A DNA stretch of 22,078 nt from CAMQRS01 sp964370645 (GTDB lineage Bacteria; Bacillota_I; Bacilli_A; Erysipelotrichales; Erysipelotrichaceae), in NCBI GenBank assembly GCA_964370645.1, contig CAYJJS010000032.1, forward strand, positions 1 through 22,078, written 5' to 3'. Shown one piece after another: positions 14,231-22,032 of this stretch. The notes below the pieces were generated by a model that saw only the letters and a program-made list of their open reading frames with translations, was not told where the DNA came from and did not search any database. Made by a program: the position numbers and the translations under genes. Each line of letters opens with the position of its first letter. Positions within the stretch are counted from its first letter, which is position 1.

Positions 14231-14231
14231 T

Positions 14232-14879
14232 GTGGATGCGTTGCTAGCGATACAACAAAGGTATTCTTGTAAATGTTTTGATGCTAACTATATTTTGAAT
14301 GAACAGCAAATGGAAGAGATACAATCTTTATTGCTGTTAGCCCCTTCTTCCATGAATGTACAGCCATGGTCTTTTGTGCTAGTACAAACAATACAAGCAA
14401 AACAGAAGTTATTTTGTGCAGGTACTAACGATTATAGCCGCAATATTGAGCGTATGAAGAATGCAAGCTTATGCGTCGTTTTTTCAAGTAAAATACGATT
14501 GGAAGAAGAAGCAGTATATGAAGTTTTCAACCAGGAAGTAAAAGATGATAGATACACGAATGAAGATGTACAAGTGCATTTGGATAGAATGGAGTACTTA
14601 AGGAAAATAGATGAAAAAGAGGGTTGCTTTAGCCAATGGTGTGAAAATCAATTGTATTTAAATGTTGGACACTTTGTTGCTTCATTATCCGTTATGGGAC
14701 TTGATTCACTCATTGTTGAGGGCTTAGACATGAGTATTGTTGATGATGTGTTTTCACTGAAAGCACAGGGGTATAAAGCATGCCTTGTTGTTTGTGTAGG
14801 AAAGCACAGTGCGCAAGATCCAAATAAAATTTGTAATAAATCCAGGTTAAAGAAGAAAAGTAGGATAAATAAACAATAG
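14232..14879 (+). CDS. NfsB-type NAD(P)H nitroreductase family protein
   Basis: 215 residues from GTG 14232, with AGGTG (14223-14227) overlapping the end of the GNAT gene. This start gives the normal family opening, DALLAIQQRYSCKCFD. An in-frame ATG at 14208 would overlap the GNAT gene by 23 bp and lacks a good ribosome binding site. FMN-site signatures are APSSMNVQPWSF and the late GLDSLIVEGLDM...GY...VVCVGKHS...KSRL pattern, close to NfsB/dihydropteridine reductase-like enzymes. These FMN proteins reduce nitroaromatics or quinones with NAD(P)H; the physiological substrate is not known. The middle Q-x-Y-L-N-V-G-H helix is intact. Confidence 0.85.
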   Translation: MDALLAIQQRYSCKCFDANYILNEQQMEEIQSLLLLAPSSMNVQPWSFVLVQTIQAKQKLFCAGTNDYSRNIERMKNASLCVVFSSKIRLEEEAVYEVFNQEVKDDRYTNEDVQVHLDRMEYLRKIDEKEGCFSQWCENQLYLNVGHFVASLSVMGLDSLIVEGLDMSIVDDVFSLKAQGYKACLVVCVGKHSAQDPNKICNKSRLKKKSRINKQ

Positions 14880-14891
14880 AAATGCAATGCG

Positions 14892-14920
14892 TGGTAAAGT
14901 TTGTTAGGATTGTATATAAT
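14892..14920 (+). promoter_or_regulatory. Probable promoter of the GalM-like gene
   Basis: A perfect -10 TATAAT at 14915-14920, with a poor -35 candidate TGGTAA (14892-14897) at 17 bp. No terminator is visible after the nitroreductase, so read-through is also possible. Confidence 0.4.
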
Positions 14921-14944
14921 GGTATATGAGAATAGGGGGATTTT

Positions 14945-15961
14945 ATGAAACAAATATTTGATACCATGAATGGTATAGATGTATATAGTTATATTTTAGA
15001 AAATGATTTTATAAAAGTGGAATTGTTAGAATATGGTGCTCGTATTGTTCGTTTGATCGTGAAGGATGTGAACATAGATGTAGTTGCTGGCTTTGATAGT
15101 ATTGAAGATTATAATTTCCCAAATGCATATGTTGGTTGTGTACTTGGAAGAGTGTGTAATCGCATGAAGGATGGAGTCTTTACATTAGATGATAAAGTGT
15201 ATACACTTGCAAAAAATGAAGGTGAAAACACTTTGCATGGTGGGGAGTTTGGCTTTGATAAGCATATGTATGAGGCGGAACTACTAGATGATCGTGTGGT
15301 ATTTACACGCGTTAGCCCAGATATGGAAGAAGGCTTTCCAGGTAATTTAAAATTGAAGATATCTTATATTTTATTAGAAGATGGATTGTCTTGTGCATGC
15401 GAATATACAAGTGATAAGGATACGATTTGTTCGATTTCAAATAATATGTATTTTAATATGAATGGACATGAATCTAAGTCAGCGCTAGATAATGAAATAT
15501 TAATTCACGCAAATAAATACAATCTTATCGATAGTGAAAAATTGACTTTAGATATTTGTGAAGATGTAAAAGGAACACCCTTTGATTTTACGAAGTATAA
15601 GGCCTTGGGTGAAGATATTTATCGTAACCATGAACAATTGCGTAATGGTAATGGTTATGATCATAATTACCAATTAGAAGGGGAAGGAATTCGTCATGTT
15701 GCAAGTGCTAGAGGAGAATGTATTGAAATGGAAGTGCATACGACAATGCCTTGTCTACACTTGTATAGTGTTAATTTTTTAGATTCAAAACATGGAAAAG
15801 ATGGAATACATTATGCACCGAAATCTTTTTTTAATATGAATACTCAATATTGTCCAAATGCAATTCATTACCCAGAACAAAAACAGCCTACACTTTTGGG
15901 TTCACAAATTATTAAGCATTGTACGCAGTATAAATTTAAAGTACGAAAGAAGCAAGGTTAA
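14945..15961 (+). CDS. GalM-like (aldose 1-epimerase family) protein, probably catalytically altered
   Basis: 338 residues, normal for galactose mutarotases, which interconvert alpha and beta anomers of hexoses in the cytoplasm. Conserved landmarks: GRVCNR (Arg69), LHGG-FGFDK (His98) and YDHNYQL (Asp239), matching Arg71, His96 and Asp243 of Lactococcus GalM. Two key residues are different. The catalytic acid His170 (NHSYFNL) is replaced by Asn167 (NNMYFNM), and the catalytic base Glu304 (LETQ) by Asn299 (MNTQ). I therefore expect a sugar-binding or repurposed protein rather than a standard mutarotase. AGGGGGA precedes ATG 14945. It has its own terminator. Confidence 0.85.
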   Translation: MKQIFDTMNGIDVYSYILENDFIKVELLEYGARIVRLIVKDVNIDVVAGFDSIEDYNFPNAYVGCVLGRVCNRMKDGVFTLDDKVYTLAKNEGENTLHGGEFGFDKHMYEAELLDDRVVFTRVSPDMEEGFPGNLKLKISYILLEDGLSCACEYTSDKDTICSISNNMYFNMNGHESKSALDNEILIHANKYNLIDSEKLTLDICEDVKGTPFDFTKYKALGEDIYRNHEQLRNGNGYDHNYQLEGEGIRHVASARGECIEMEVHTTMPCLHLYSVNFLDSKHGKDGIHYAPKSFFNMNTQYCPNAIHYPEQKQPTLLGSQIIKHCTQYKFKVRKKQG

Positions 15962-15975
15962 AAATCTTGCTTTTT
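15950..15975 (+). terminator. Intrinsic terminator of the GalM-like gene
   Basis: AAGCAAG (15950-15956), 9-nt loop containing the TAA stop, CTTGCTT (15966-15972), then a T-run to 15975. Confidence 0.8.
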
Positions 15976-16022
15976 AATATGATTTTTCTTAAAATATAAG
16001 TACAACAACAAGGAGAGAACTT

Positions 16023-16967
16023 ATGAAAAAAATGGTAATTGTTGGATTAGGTATAATTAGTGATCGAGTAGCCGTAGGATGTAATTTTGCAAAGAACATG
16101 GAACTATATGGGTTTATGAGTCGCAGCGAAGAAAAGGCGTTAGCTTACCAAAAAAAATATAATGCAAAGAAAATTTATACAACATACGAATCTATGTTGC
16201 AGGATGAGGCAGTGGATGTGGTGTATTTGGCGACGCCTAACTTTTTACATTATGATCAAATAATGATGTGTCTGGACGCAAAAAAGAACGTGATTTGTGA
16301 AAAACCAATGGTTGCAAGTCAAACAGAAGTAAAAGCATTGTTTGCACATGCTAGAGCACAAGGTTGCTTCTTAATGGAGGCTGAAAAAACATTCTTTTCG
16401 CCACTTTTATTACATCTACAAGAACGTATTCAAGAGGGAGTGATTGGGGATGTGTATCATATTCAAGCGGATTATAATTATGATATTAGAAAGTGGAATT
16501 ATCCACCAACGCATTGGGTACTACAAGAAAATGGTGGAGTTGCATTAGATATCGGTGTTTATCCAATCAGTTTTTCTCATTTGTTTGCGCAAAGTAAAGT
16601 GAAAGAATCACATTGTGTAAAAAGAATGGTTGAAAACTTTGCTTGCGATTTTATGTTTCGATCATTGATTACTTATGAAAACGGGATTACTTCATGTGTG
16701 AAAAGTGACTGGTTTCAGGATTATGATGTGCGTGGATATGGGTATGTGTATGGTACAAAGGGGTATATAGAGGTACCAAATTATTGGAAATTTAATAAAG
16801 CTAGAATCATTACGCCTGATCACACAGAAGAAGTGGAAGTGGCTATGGATAGTGATTTTGTTGGTGAAATTGAGCATGTAGCGACTTGCTTGGAACAAGG
16901 CTTGTTAGAAAGCCCTGTTCTAAATGAAGCGATGTCTCTTCAAATATTAGAAGTCATGGATAATTAG
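16023..16967 (+). CDS. Gfo/Idh/MocA family NAD(P)-dependent oxidoreductase
   Basis: 314 residues. The N-terminal Rossmann fold opens with VIVGLG-IIS (residues 5-13). The family EKP motif is Glu93-Lys94-Pro95 (VICEKPM), where the lysine is catalytic. The C-terminal domain carries GGVALDIGVYPISF (171-184), the dihydrodiol dehydrogenase-like variant. Such enzymes oxidise or reduce sugars, inositols or related cyclic polyols; the substrate is not deducible. AAGGAGAG sits just before ATG 16023. First gene of a possible unit with the SDR at 17015, from which it is separated by a hairpin lacking a U-tract. Confidence 0.87.
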   Translation: MKKMVIVGLGIISDRVAVGCNFAKNMELYGFMSRSEEKALAYQKKYNAKKIYTTYESMLQDEAVDVVYLATPNFLHYDQIMMCLDAKKNVICEKPMVASQTEVKALFAHARAQGCFLMEAEKTFFSPLLLHLQERIQEGVIGDVYHIQADYNYDIRKWNYPPTHWVLQENGGVALDIGVYPISFSHLFAQSKVKESHCVKRMVENFACDFMFRSLITYENGITSCVKSDWFQDYDVRGYGYVYGTKGYIEVPNYWKFNKARIITPDHTEEVEVAMDSDFVGEIEHVATCLEQGLLESPVLNEAMSLQILEVMDN

Positions 16968-16970
16968 TGC

Positions 16971-16996
16971 AATGAGTGAAGCTTGCTTCACTCATT
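16971..16996 (+). terminator. Hairpin between the Gfo/Idh/MocA and SDR genes, weak or partial terminator
   Basis: AATGAGTGAAG (16971-16981), loop CTTG, CTTCACTCATT (16986-16996): an 11-bp perfect stem. Only TTTA follows, so termination should be inefficient; it may act as a processing site or attenuator inside an operon. Confidence 0.5.
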
Positions 16997-17014
16997 TATG
17001 CAAAAGGAGGTAGT

Positions 17015-17740
17015 ATGCGAGTTTGTGTTATTAGTGGAGTCTCTAGTGGGATTGGAAATGCAATATTACAGCGGTATATAAAAGAAGGGTATCGTGTTGT
17101 TTGCATTGATAAAGATTGTTTGCCAGATATGCAAGAGCATCCACAAGTAGATTTTATACAAGGAGATATTGGTGAAAAGAAAGTCATTGAATCGTTTTGT
17201 GATCATATAAAAAAGAGTTACGATGCGATTCATTTAATCGTACATAATGCTTGCTTGAGTAAACAAGGGATATTGAGTGGATGTAGTTATGAGGATTTTA
17301 ATTATGTATTGCAGGTAGGAGTTAGTGCTCCATACTATATGACAAGTTTATTGAAAGAACTGTTTGCGAAGGGAGCTAGTGTAGTGAATATAACGAGTAC
17401 TAGGGCCTTCATGTCACAACAGGATAGTGAAAGTTATAGTGCAGCTAAGGGCGGTATTTATGCACTTACGCATGCTTTAAGTGTAAGTTTAAGAGGGGTG
17501 TGTAGAGTAAATGCGATTGCCCCAGGATGGATACAAACTACAGAATATGAAATAAGTGAAGAAGATAGAGTGCAACATAGTGTAGGTCGAGTAGGGGAAG
17601 TAGCGGATATCGTGCATATGGTAGAGTATTTAAGTAGTGAAAAAGCAAGTTTTATTAATGGACAAACCTTCGTTGTAGATGGAGGGATGAGCACGCAGAT
17701 GATCTATCACAAGGATCATGGATGGGAATATAAAGGTTAG
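17015..17740 (+). CDS. Short-chain dehydrogenase/reductase (SDR)
   Basis: 241 residues from ATG 17015, which has AAAGGAGG directly upstream. A longer in-frame start at 16976 lies inside the hairpin at 16971-16996 and adds residues that do not belong to the fold. Classical SDR motifs: SGVSSGIG (residues 7-14) for the dinucleotide, HNAC (77-80) in place of NNAG, catalytic Ser128, Tyr141 and Lys145 (YSAAK), then GWIQTT, and FINGQTFVVDGGMS at the C-terminus. The reaction is NAD(P)H-linked alcohol/ketone conversion, substrate unknown. Pairing with a Gfo/Idh/MocA enzyme suggests a sugar or polyol pathway (inference). Confidence 0.88.
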   Translation: MRVCVISGVSSGIGNAILQRYIKEGYRVVCIDKDCLPDMQEHPQVDFIQGDIGEKKVIESFCDHIKKSYDAIHLIVHNACLSKQGILSGCSYEDFNYVLQVGVSAPYYMTSLLKELFAKGASVVNITSTRAFMSQQDSESYSAAKGGIYALTHALSVSLRGVCRVNAIAPGWIQTTEYEISEEDRVQHSVGRVGEVADIVHMVEYLSSEKASFINGQTFVVDGGMSTQMIYHKDHGWEYKG

Positions 17741-17773
17741 AAAACTATAAAGAAGAGTTAAAGAGAGGGCACA

Positions 17774-18991
17774 ATGAAAGTAGTAGAAAGATTTTTAAAA
17801 TATGTGAGTATTGATACACAATCTGAACTAGGGAGCAAAAACACACCTAGTACATATAAACAGTTGGATTTAGCAAATGTTTTGGTAGAGGAAATGCTGG
17901 CAATGGGGATTGCGGATGCGCATGTAGATCCTTCAGGGATTGTATATGGAAGTATTCCATCAAATACAAGTAAAACATGTGATACGATTGGGTTTATTGC
18001 CCATATGGATACCAGTTTTGATATGAGTGGTGAAAATGTTAAACCTCGTATTATAAAACAATATGATGGAGAGGAAATCGTATTGAATGAAGCGTTAAAG
18101 ATTAGTATGGATACACATAAATTTCCTAGTTTATTAAAGCATATTGGACAGGATTTGATTGTTACGGATGGAACTACATTGCTAGGTGCTGATGATAAAG
18201 CAGGGATTAGTGAGATTTTAACAATGTGTGAATACTTTTTAACAAGTAATGAAGAACATGGTACAATTAAAATAGCATTTACTCCTGATGAAGAAATTGG
18301 TAGAGGGACAGAAAATTTTAATGTTGAAAAATTTGGTGCAGATTATGCTTACACTGTGGATGGTGGAGATATTGAATGCATTGATTATGAAAACTTTCAT
18401 GCCGCAAGTGCGCATGTAGAAGTACAAGGAAATAGTATTCATCCAGGAGAAGCAAAATATAAAATGATTAATGCGAGTGAAGCAGCGATGCATTTTCATA
18501 CGCTATTACCAATCAAAGATCGTCCTTATTTAACGGAAGGGTATGAAGGGTTTAATCATTTAGTTACAATGCAAGGAACTTGTGAGTTTGCAACAATGGA
18601 TTACATTATTCGTAATCATGATATCGATTTATTTGAACAACAAAAAGAAGAGTTTAGACGAGTTGCAAACTTTTTGAATCAACGATACCCACATGAAGTA
18701 ATTCAAGTACGTATCGTTGACTCTTATGCAAATATGGCTGATAAAATTAAGAAGAGAATGGATATTGTTGAAAAGGTAGAAGTAGCCATGCGTGAAATTG
18801 GATTGCAACCCAAACATAGTCCAATACGTGGTGGAACAGATGGTGCAAGGTTGACTTATATGGGATTATTGTGTCCTAATATTGGGACTGGTGGAAATAA
18901 CTTCCATGGAAAATATGAATATATTAGTATTCAGTCGATGAAAAAAATTGTTGAATTATTAATAAAAGTGGTAAAAAATAATGCCGCATAA
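17774..18991 (+). CDS. pepT: Peptidase T (tripeptide aminopeptidase)
   Basis: 405 residues, within the usual PepT length. This M20 metallopeptidase removes the N-terminal residue of tripeptides in the cytoplasm using two zinc ions. Active-site landmarks fall where they do in known PepT proteins: His77 and Asp79 (AHMDT), Asp140 (GADDKAG), Glu173-Glu174 (PDEEIG), Asp196 (VDGG) and His378 (NFHGKYEY). GAGAGGG precedes ATG 17774. It starts 33 bp after the SDR stop and overlaps the following methyltransferase by 11 bp, so these genes are probably co-transcribed. Confidence 0.95.
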   Translation: MKVVERFLKYVSIDTQSELGSKNTPSTYKQLDLANVLVEEMLAMGIADAHVDPSGIVYGSIPSNTSKTCDTIGFIAHMDTSFDMSGENVKPRIIKQYDGEEIVLNEALKISMDTHKFPSLLKHIGQDLIVTDGTTLLGADDKAGISEILTMCEYFLTSNEEHGTIKIAFTPDEEIGRGTENFNVEKFGADYAYTVDGGDIECIDYENFHAASAHVEVQGNSIHPGEAKYKMINASEAAMHFHTLLPIKDRPYLTEGYEGFNHLVTMQGTCEFATMDYIIRNHDIDLFEQQKEEFRRVANFLNQRYPHEVIQVRIVDSYANMADKIKKRMDIVEKVEVAMREIGLQPKHSPIRGGTDGARLTYMGLLCPNIGTGGNNFHGKYEYISIQSMKKIVELLIKVVKNNAA

Positions 18992-20144
18992 AGATGAATT
19001 AGTATTGGTTGTGGAAGAAATTCTACAACTGACATTGGATAAAGTGATTTTATCCAATTCCCGTAACAACAATAAATATAAGAAAGCAGTTGTTCGAGAA
19101 GTATTGGTAAAAGAAGGTTTGTTGTATCAAATTGAGCAGTTCACAAGCACGCAAGCTTTTCATAAAAATGTGCGTAAAGAAGAGTGTATACAGTTTATAT
19201 GTGATGCTTTGCAAAGTGATTATAAACAATGTGATGCGTATTGTGAGGGGATGAATTATCTTTTAAAATTCTCTAAGAAAAACAAATTGTTTGTATCTAA
19301 AAAACAAAATGATGTACGTATTCAAAAAACACAATCTCATAACAAGAGTAAACAATACATCTTACAAGAAGGGTTGTTTATTGAACCTTTATACGATTTA
19401 GGTATTTTAACTAAAGAGGGTAAAGTGATTGCTAGTATGTATGATAAATTCAAACAAATCAATCGTTATATAGAGATGATTGATGATGTGATTCATAGTG
19501 ATATGACACATTTAAATATCATTGATTTTGGGTGTGGAAAAAGTTCTCTTACGTTTGTTTTGTATTACTATTTAGTAGAGGTAAAGAAGATTCAAGTGCA
19601 AATGGTTGGTTTGGATTTGAAGGAGCAAGTCATTCATGATTGTAATACAATTGCTCAAAAATATGGATATGATCATTTGCGTTTTGAAGTTGGAGATATC
19701 AATGGATATAAAGCCGCTTTTGCAGTGGATATGGTAATTAGTTTACATGCTTGTGATTGTGCGAGTGATTATGCATTATATAATGCCTTACAATGGGATG
19801 CAAAAATGATTTTTTCAGTGCCTTGTTGTCAACATGAAATTAATGCACAAATAAAGAGTGATAGGTTGCCTTTGCTTACCAAGTATGGGTTAATGAAAGA
19901 ACGCTTCAGTGCCATGATTACAGATGAAATGCGTGCTAATTTATTGATTGCACAAGGTTATAAAGTGCAGATGATGGAATTTATTGATTTAGCACATTCA
20001 CCAAAAAATCTACTAATTAGAGCAGTGAAAAATAATAAGCAAAAACAAATAAAAAAAGAACAGGCGAAACAAGAAGTAGAACAAATTCTACAGGAATTTT
20101 CATTGTCTTTCACCTTGTACAATCTACTATACAAAGAAAACTAG
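18981..20144 (+). CDS. SAM-dependent methyltransferase, Methyltransf_32-like
   Basis: 387 residues. An N-terminal helical region (about 1-120) precedes a class I methyltransferase fold. The SAM-binding loop is IDFGCGKSSLTF (181-192), followed by an acidic end of beta-2 (VGLDLKE), SLHACDCASD (254-263) and VPCCQHE (280-286). The paired-Cys segments and this layout match the Methyltransf_32 (METTL25/RRNAD1-like) group, whose bacterial substrate is not established. The start overlaps pepT by 11 bp with no independent ribosome binding site of note, so translation is probably coupled. The stop shares four bases (CTAG) with the stop of the convergent aldolase gene, inside their common terminator. 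The C-terminus is Lys/Gln-rich. Confidence 0.85.
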   Translation: MPHKDELVLVVEEILQLTLDKVILSNSRNNNKYKKAVVREVLVKEGLLYQIEQFTSTQAFHKNVRKEECIQFICDALQSDYKQCDAYCEGMNYLLKFSKKNKLFVSKKQNDVRIQKTQSHNKSKQYILQEGLFIEPLYDLGILTKEGKVIASMYDKFKQINRYIEMIDDVIHSDMTHLNIIDFGCGKSSLTFVLYYYLVEVKKIQVQMVGLDLKEQVIHDCNTIAQKYGYDHLRFEVGDINGYKAAFAVDMVISLHACDCASDYALYNALQWDAKMIFSVPCCQHEINAQIKSDRLPLLTKYGLMKERFSAMITDEMRANLLIAQGYKVQMMEFIDLAHSPKNLLIRAVKNNKQKQIKKEQAKQEVEQILQEFSLSFTLYNLLYKEN

Positions 20145-20160
20145 CTCTCGCTAGTTTTTA
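20137..20160. terminator. Shared bidirectional terminator containing both stop codons
   Basis: AAAACTAGC (20137-20145), loop TCTC, GCTAGTTTT (20150-20158). The plus stop TAG (20142-20144) and the minus stop TAG (20143-20141) both lie in the CTAG of the left arm. The U-tract is good in the plus direction (TTTTTATTT) and acceptable in the minus direction. Confidence 0.85.
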
Positions 20161-21178
20161 TTTCTTTTAGTATGTCTAATAGGGCATCTATATCTTCCTC
20201 TTTACTCATAAAACTGGTTACGAAACGTGCTTCGACATAGTTTTTATGATGTGGAATTTCGACTTCATAATGACAGTGTTTCGACAAGTATTCATGTGTG
20301 GGCATATCTAGTTTTGCAAATAATAGATTACTTTCGCAAGGGAGTAAAAATGTATATCCCAAAGATAGCATGCCCTCATACAATTTGTTTGCCATTGTGT
20401 TTGCGTGTTTGGCAATATTAAGGTACAGGTTGTTTGTGAATAGGGTAGAAAATTGTAATCCTAAGTATCTTCCTTTCGCAAGTAATGCACCTTTTTGTTT
20501 TATGTAATGTCGCATATAGGGTTGTAGTGCTGGATTTGTAATAACAAGTGCTTCTCCAAACATTGCACCATTTTTTGTTCCACCAATATAGAACGCATCG
20601 CATAAGGCGCATAGTTCTTTCATATGAAGGTCATTGGATGTGCTACTAAGCGCGCAAGCCAAGCGAGCGCCATCAATGTACAACAACAAATTGTGTTGCT
20701 TACACGTGTTGTATAGCGATTGTAGCTCATCTTTTGTGTATACACTTCCAAGTTCCGTCGCATTAGATATGAAAACAAGTTTTGGAATGACCATATGTTC
20801 ACTGTGGTAGCTGTGCATCACTTGTGTAATGCATTGGCTTGTAAGTTTTCCATTTTCATGAGGACAAAGAATTATTTGATGTCCACAATTTTCAATAGCA
20901 CCTGTTTCGTGTAAGTGAATATGCGATAAATCGGTTGCGATAATCGCTTCTACAGGACGTAAAAAGGCACTTATAGCAACTAAGTTTGTTTGTGTTCCAC
21001 CTACAAAGTAGTGAATTTCAGCATTGTTATTTTCTAAGTATATTTTTATTTTTCTACTTGCTTCCTGACAATATAAATCGAGTCCATATCCAGGTTGTTG
21101 TATTGTATTTGTTTCTTGTATTGCTTGTAAAATAGAGGGATGCATCCCCTCACTATAATCGTTTTTAAAGTATAACAT
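20141..21178 (-). CDS. Low-specificity threonine aldolase / beta-eliminating lyase family
   Basis: 345 residues from ATG 21178, preceded by GGAGGATATT on the minus strand. The longer frame to 21250 has no ribosome binding site and adds a non-homologous leader. A fold-type I PLP enzyme. It starts with FKNDYSEGMHP (in place of the usual SDT-P). Lys202 (GGTKNG) is the expected Schiff-base lysine, Asp169 (YIDGAR) the pyridine-nitrogen partner, and HIHLHETGA (86-94) carries active-site histidines. The family splits threonine or allo-threonine to glycine and acetaldehyde. The last five codons (KTSES) are encoded by the terminator hairpin. Confidence 0.9.
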   Translation of the reverse strand: MLYFKNDYSEGMHPSILQAIQETNTIQQPGYGLDLYCQEASRKIKIYLENNNAEIHYFVGGTQTNLVAISAFLRPVEAIIATDLSHIHLHETGAIENCGHQIILCPHENGKLTSQCITQVMHSYHSEHMVIPKLVFISNATELGSVYTKDELQSLYNTCKQHNLLLYIDGARLACALSSTSNDLHMKELCALCDAFYIGGTKNGAMFGEALVITNPALQPYMRHYIKQKGALLAKGRYLGLQFSTLFTNNLYLNIAKHANTMANKLYEGMLSLGYTFLLPCESNLLFAKLDMPTHEYLSKHCHYEVEIPHHKNYVEARFVTSFMSKEEDIDALLDILKEIKTSES

Positions 21179-21286
21179 AATATCCTCCACGCATATACTT
21201 AGCATACCACAAATGTATGAAACAAAAATGATATTTTGATAATAAAACAAATAAATAGTGTTAAAGATGCATAACTTTTTAGTGAA

Positions 21287-21295
21287 TGCTATACT
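21287..21295 (+). promoter_or_regulatory. Extended -10 promoter of the tRNA-Arg gene
   Basis: TGC-TATACT (21287-21295) with the TG extension. It is 13 bases upstream of the mature tRNA 5' end, so the transcript starts only a few bases before the tRNA. No good -35 is seen. Confidence 0.6.
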
Positions 21296-21308
21296 ATGAA
21301 TGTAACCT

Positions 21309-21383
21309 GCCCTTGTAGCTTAAAGGATAAAGTGGTAGCTTCCGATGCTATGGATAAGGGTTCGATTCCTTTCGAGGGCACCA
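21309..21383 (+). tRNA. tRNA-Arg, anticodon CCG
   Basis: A complete cloverleaf of 75 nt with encoded CCA. Acceptor stem GCCCTTG/CGAGGGC; D-arm GCTT-AAAGGATA-AAGT; anticodon arm GTAGC-TTCCGAT-GCTAT with anticodon CCG at 21342-21344; 4-nt variable loop GGAT; T-arm AAGGG-TTCGATT-CCTTT. Discriminator A and CCA end at 21383. It decodes the Arg codon CGG, rare in such an AT-rich genome. Its -10 element is at 21287-21295 and a strong terminator comes 100 bases downstream. Confidence 0.95.
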
Positions 21384-21482
21384 TATAAATATTGCAAGTG
21401 TACTTGCTATTCCCTACAAATATTTATAGGTTATTTCACAATTCGTAGTGAATAGGGAATTGGGATTTTATAATCCCACATG
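21384..21482 (+). other. Structured tRNA trailer with competing hairpins
   Basis: No gene is seen between the tRNA and its terminator. Elements in order: GCAAGT-GT-ACTTGC (21394-21407); ATTCCCTA (from about 21409) pairing with TAGGGAAT (to about 21460), enclosing TTCAC/GTGAA (21435-21452); and GGGATT-TTAT-AATCCC (21462-21477). AATCCCAC (21472-21479) can also pair with GTGGGGATT (21499-21507), in the loop and 3' arm of the terminator, giving an attenuator-like choice. It could be a small RNA, a processed trailer, or simply a folded spacer. Confidence 0.45.
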
Positions 21483-21520
21483 AAAAAAGTCATGAAAAGT
21501 GGGGATTTCATGGCTTTTTT
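21483..21520 (+). terminator. Strong terminator of the tRNA-Arg transcript
   Basis: AAAAAAGTCATGAAA (21483-21497), 8-nt loop, TTTCATGGCTTTTTT (21506-21520): a 15-bp stem with one G-U pair, ending in T6. The loop (AGTGGGGA) is complementary to the upstream AATCCCAC. Confidence 0.9.
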
Positions 21521-21595
21521 ATTTGGTGATAACCAGCTTATTGTAATTGTATAGATAGTATGATTGAATATATGTATAGTAGCTTTGTGTGGTTA

Positions 21596-21601
21596 TATAA
21601 T
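21596..21601 (+). promoter_or_regulatory. Candidate -10 of the DUF1801-like gene
   Basis: TATAAT at 21596-21601, about 49 bases upstream of the start codon at 21650. No -35 of quality at standard spacing. The rest of 21521-21649 is featureless AT-rich spacer. Confidence 0.4.
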
Positions 21602-21649
21602 ACAATAGATGAATCGTATTGATTCATGAAAATTCAGATGGAGAGAAAT

Positions 21650-21988
21650 ATGAAAATTGAAGAAGTGTATAAATGTATAGAGGAGAATGGAACACAGCAG
21701 ATACTACCATTGATTGAATATATTAATGAGAACTTTCCTGAATGTACATTCGATGAATACAATTCAGAAAGATCACATATTCCAACTTGGCGAATGCATA
21801 ATAAGTATGTTGGCATAGGGTGTAGAAAACATTATATATCTGTATATTTTAGTGATAGGAAGGCGGTACAGATCGTTGCATATAATACTCCATATTGTAG
21901 AGCGCAAAAGGGATGTGTAAATTTCAGTTACAAAAGAGATTTGCCACTTGATGCAATATTTAAAGGGATAGATAAGTGTCTTGGATAA
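21650..21988 (+). CDS. DUF1801-like small protein, 112 residues
   Basis: The start at 21650 is preferred because GGAGAG (21640-21645) lies just before it and MKIEEVYKCIEENG begins a regular helix; the in-frame ATGs at 21626 and 21638 lack ribosome binding sites. The second half follows the DUF1801 (YdhG-like) pattern: PTWRMHNKYVGIGCRKHYISVYF, then KGCVNFSYKRDLPLDAIFKGI, close to the family's 'KGCIRF...D-P-L-L' ending. The fold is frataxin-like; proposed roles in iron handling are not firmly established. No signal peptide. It appears to be transcribed alone, with a weak hairpin (GGAA/TTCC at about 22009-22022) plus T-run after it. Confidence 0.75.
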   Translation: MKIEEVYKCIEENGTQQILPLIEYINENFPECTFDEYNSERSHIPTWRMHNKYVGIGCRKHYISVYFSDRKAVQIVAYNTPYCRAQKGCVNFSYKRDLPLDAIFKGIDKCLG

Positions 21989-22032
21989 TATAAACCACTA
22001 TGTGTAAAGGAAGGATGTTTCCATTTTTTATT

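Noticed and set aside
21179..21250. Upstream extension of the threonine aldolase-like gene
   Set aside because: No ribosome binding site, hydrophobic leader foreign to this cytoplasmic family, and GGAGG sits correctly for 21178.
21309..21383. tRNA-Arg as an integration site for a mobile element
   Set aside because: No integrase, no duplicated tRNA 3' end downstream within the window, and ordinary genes on both sides.
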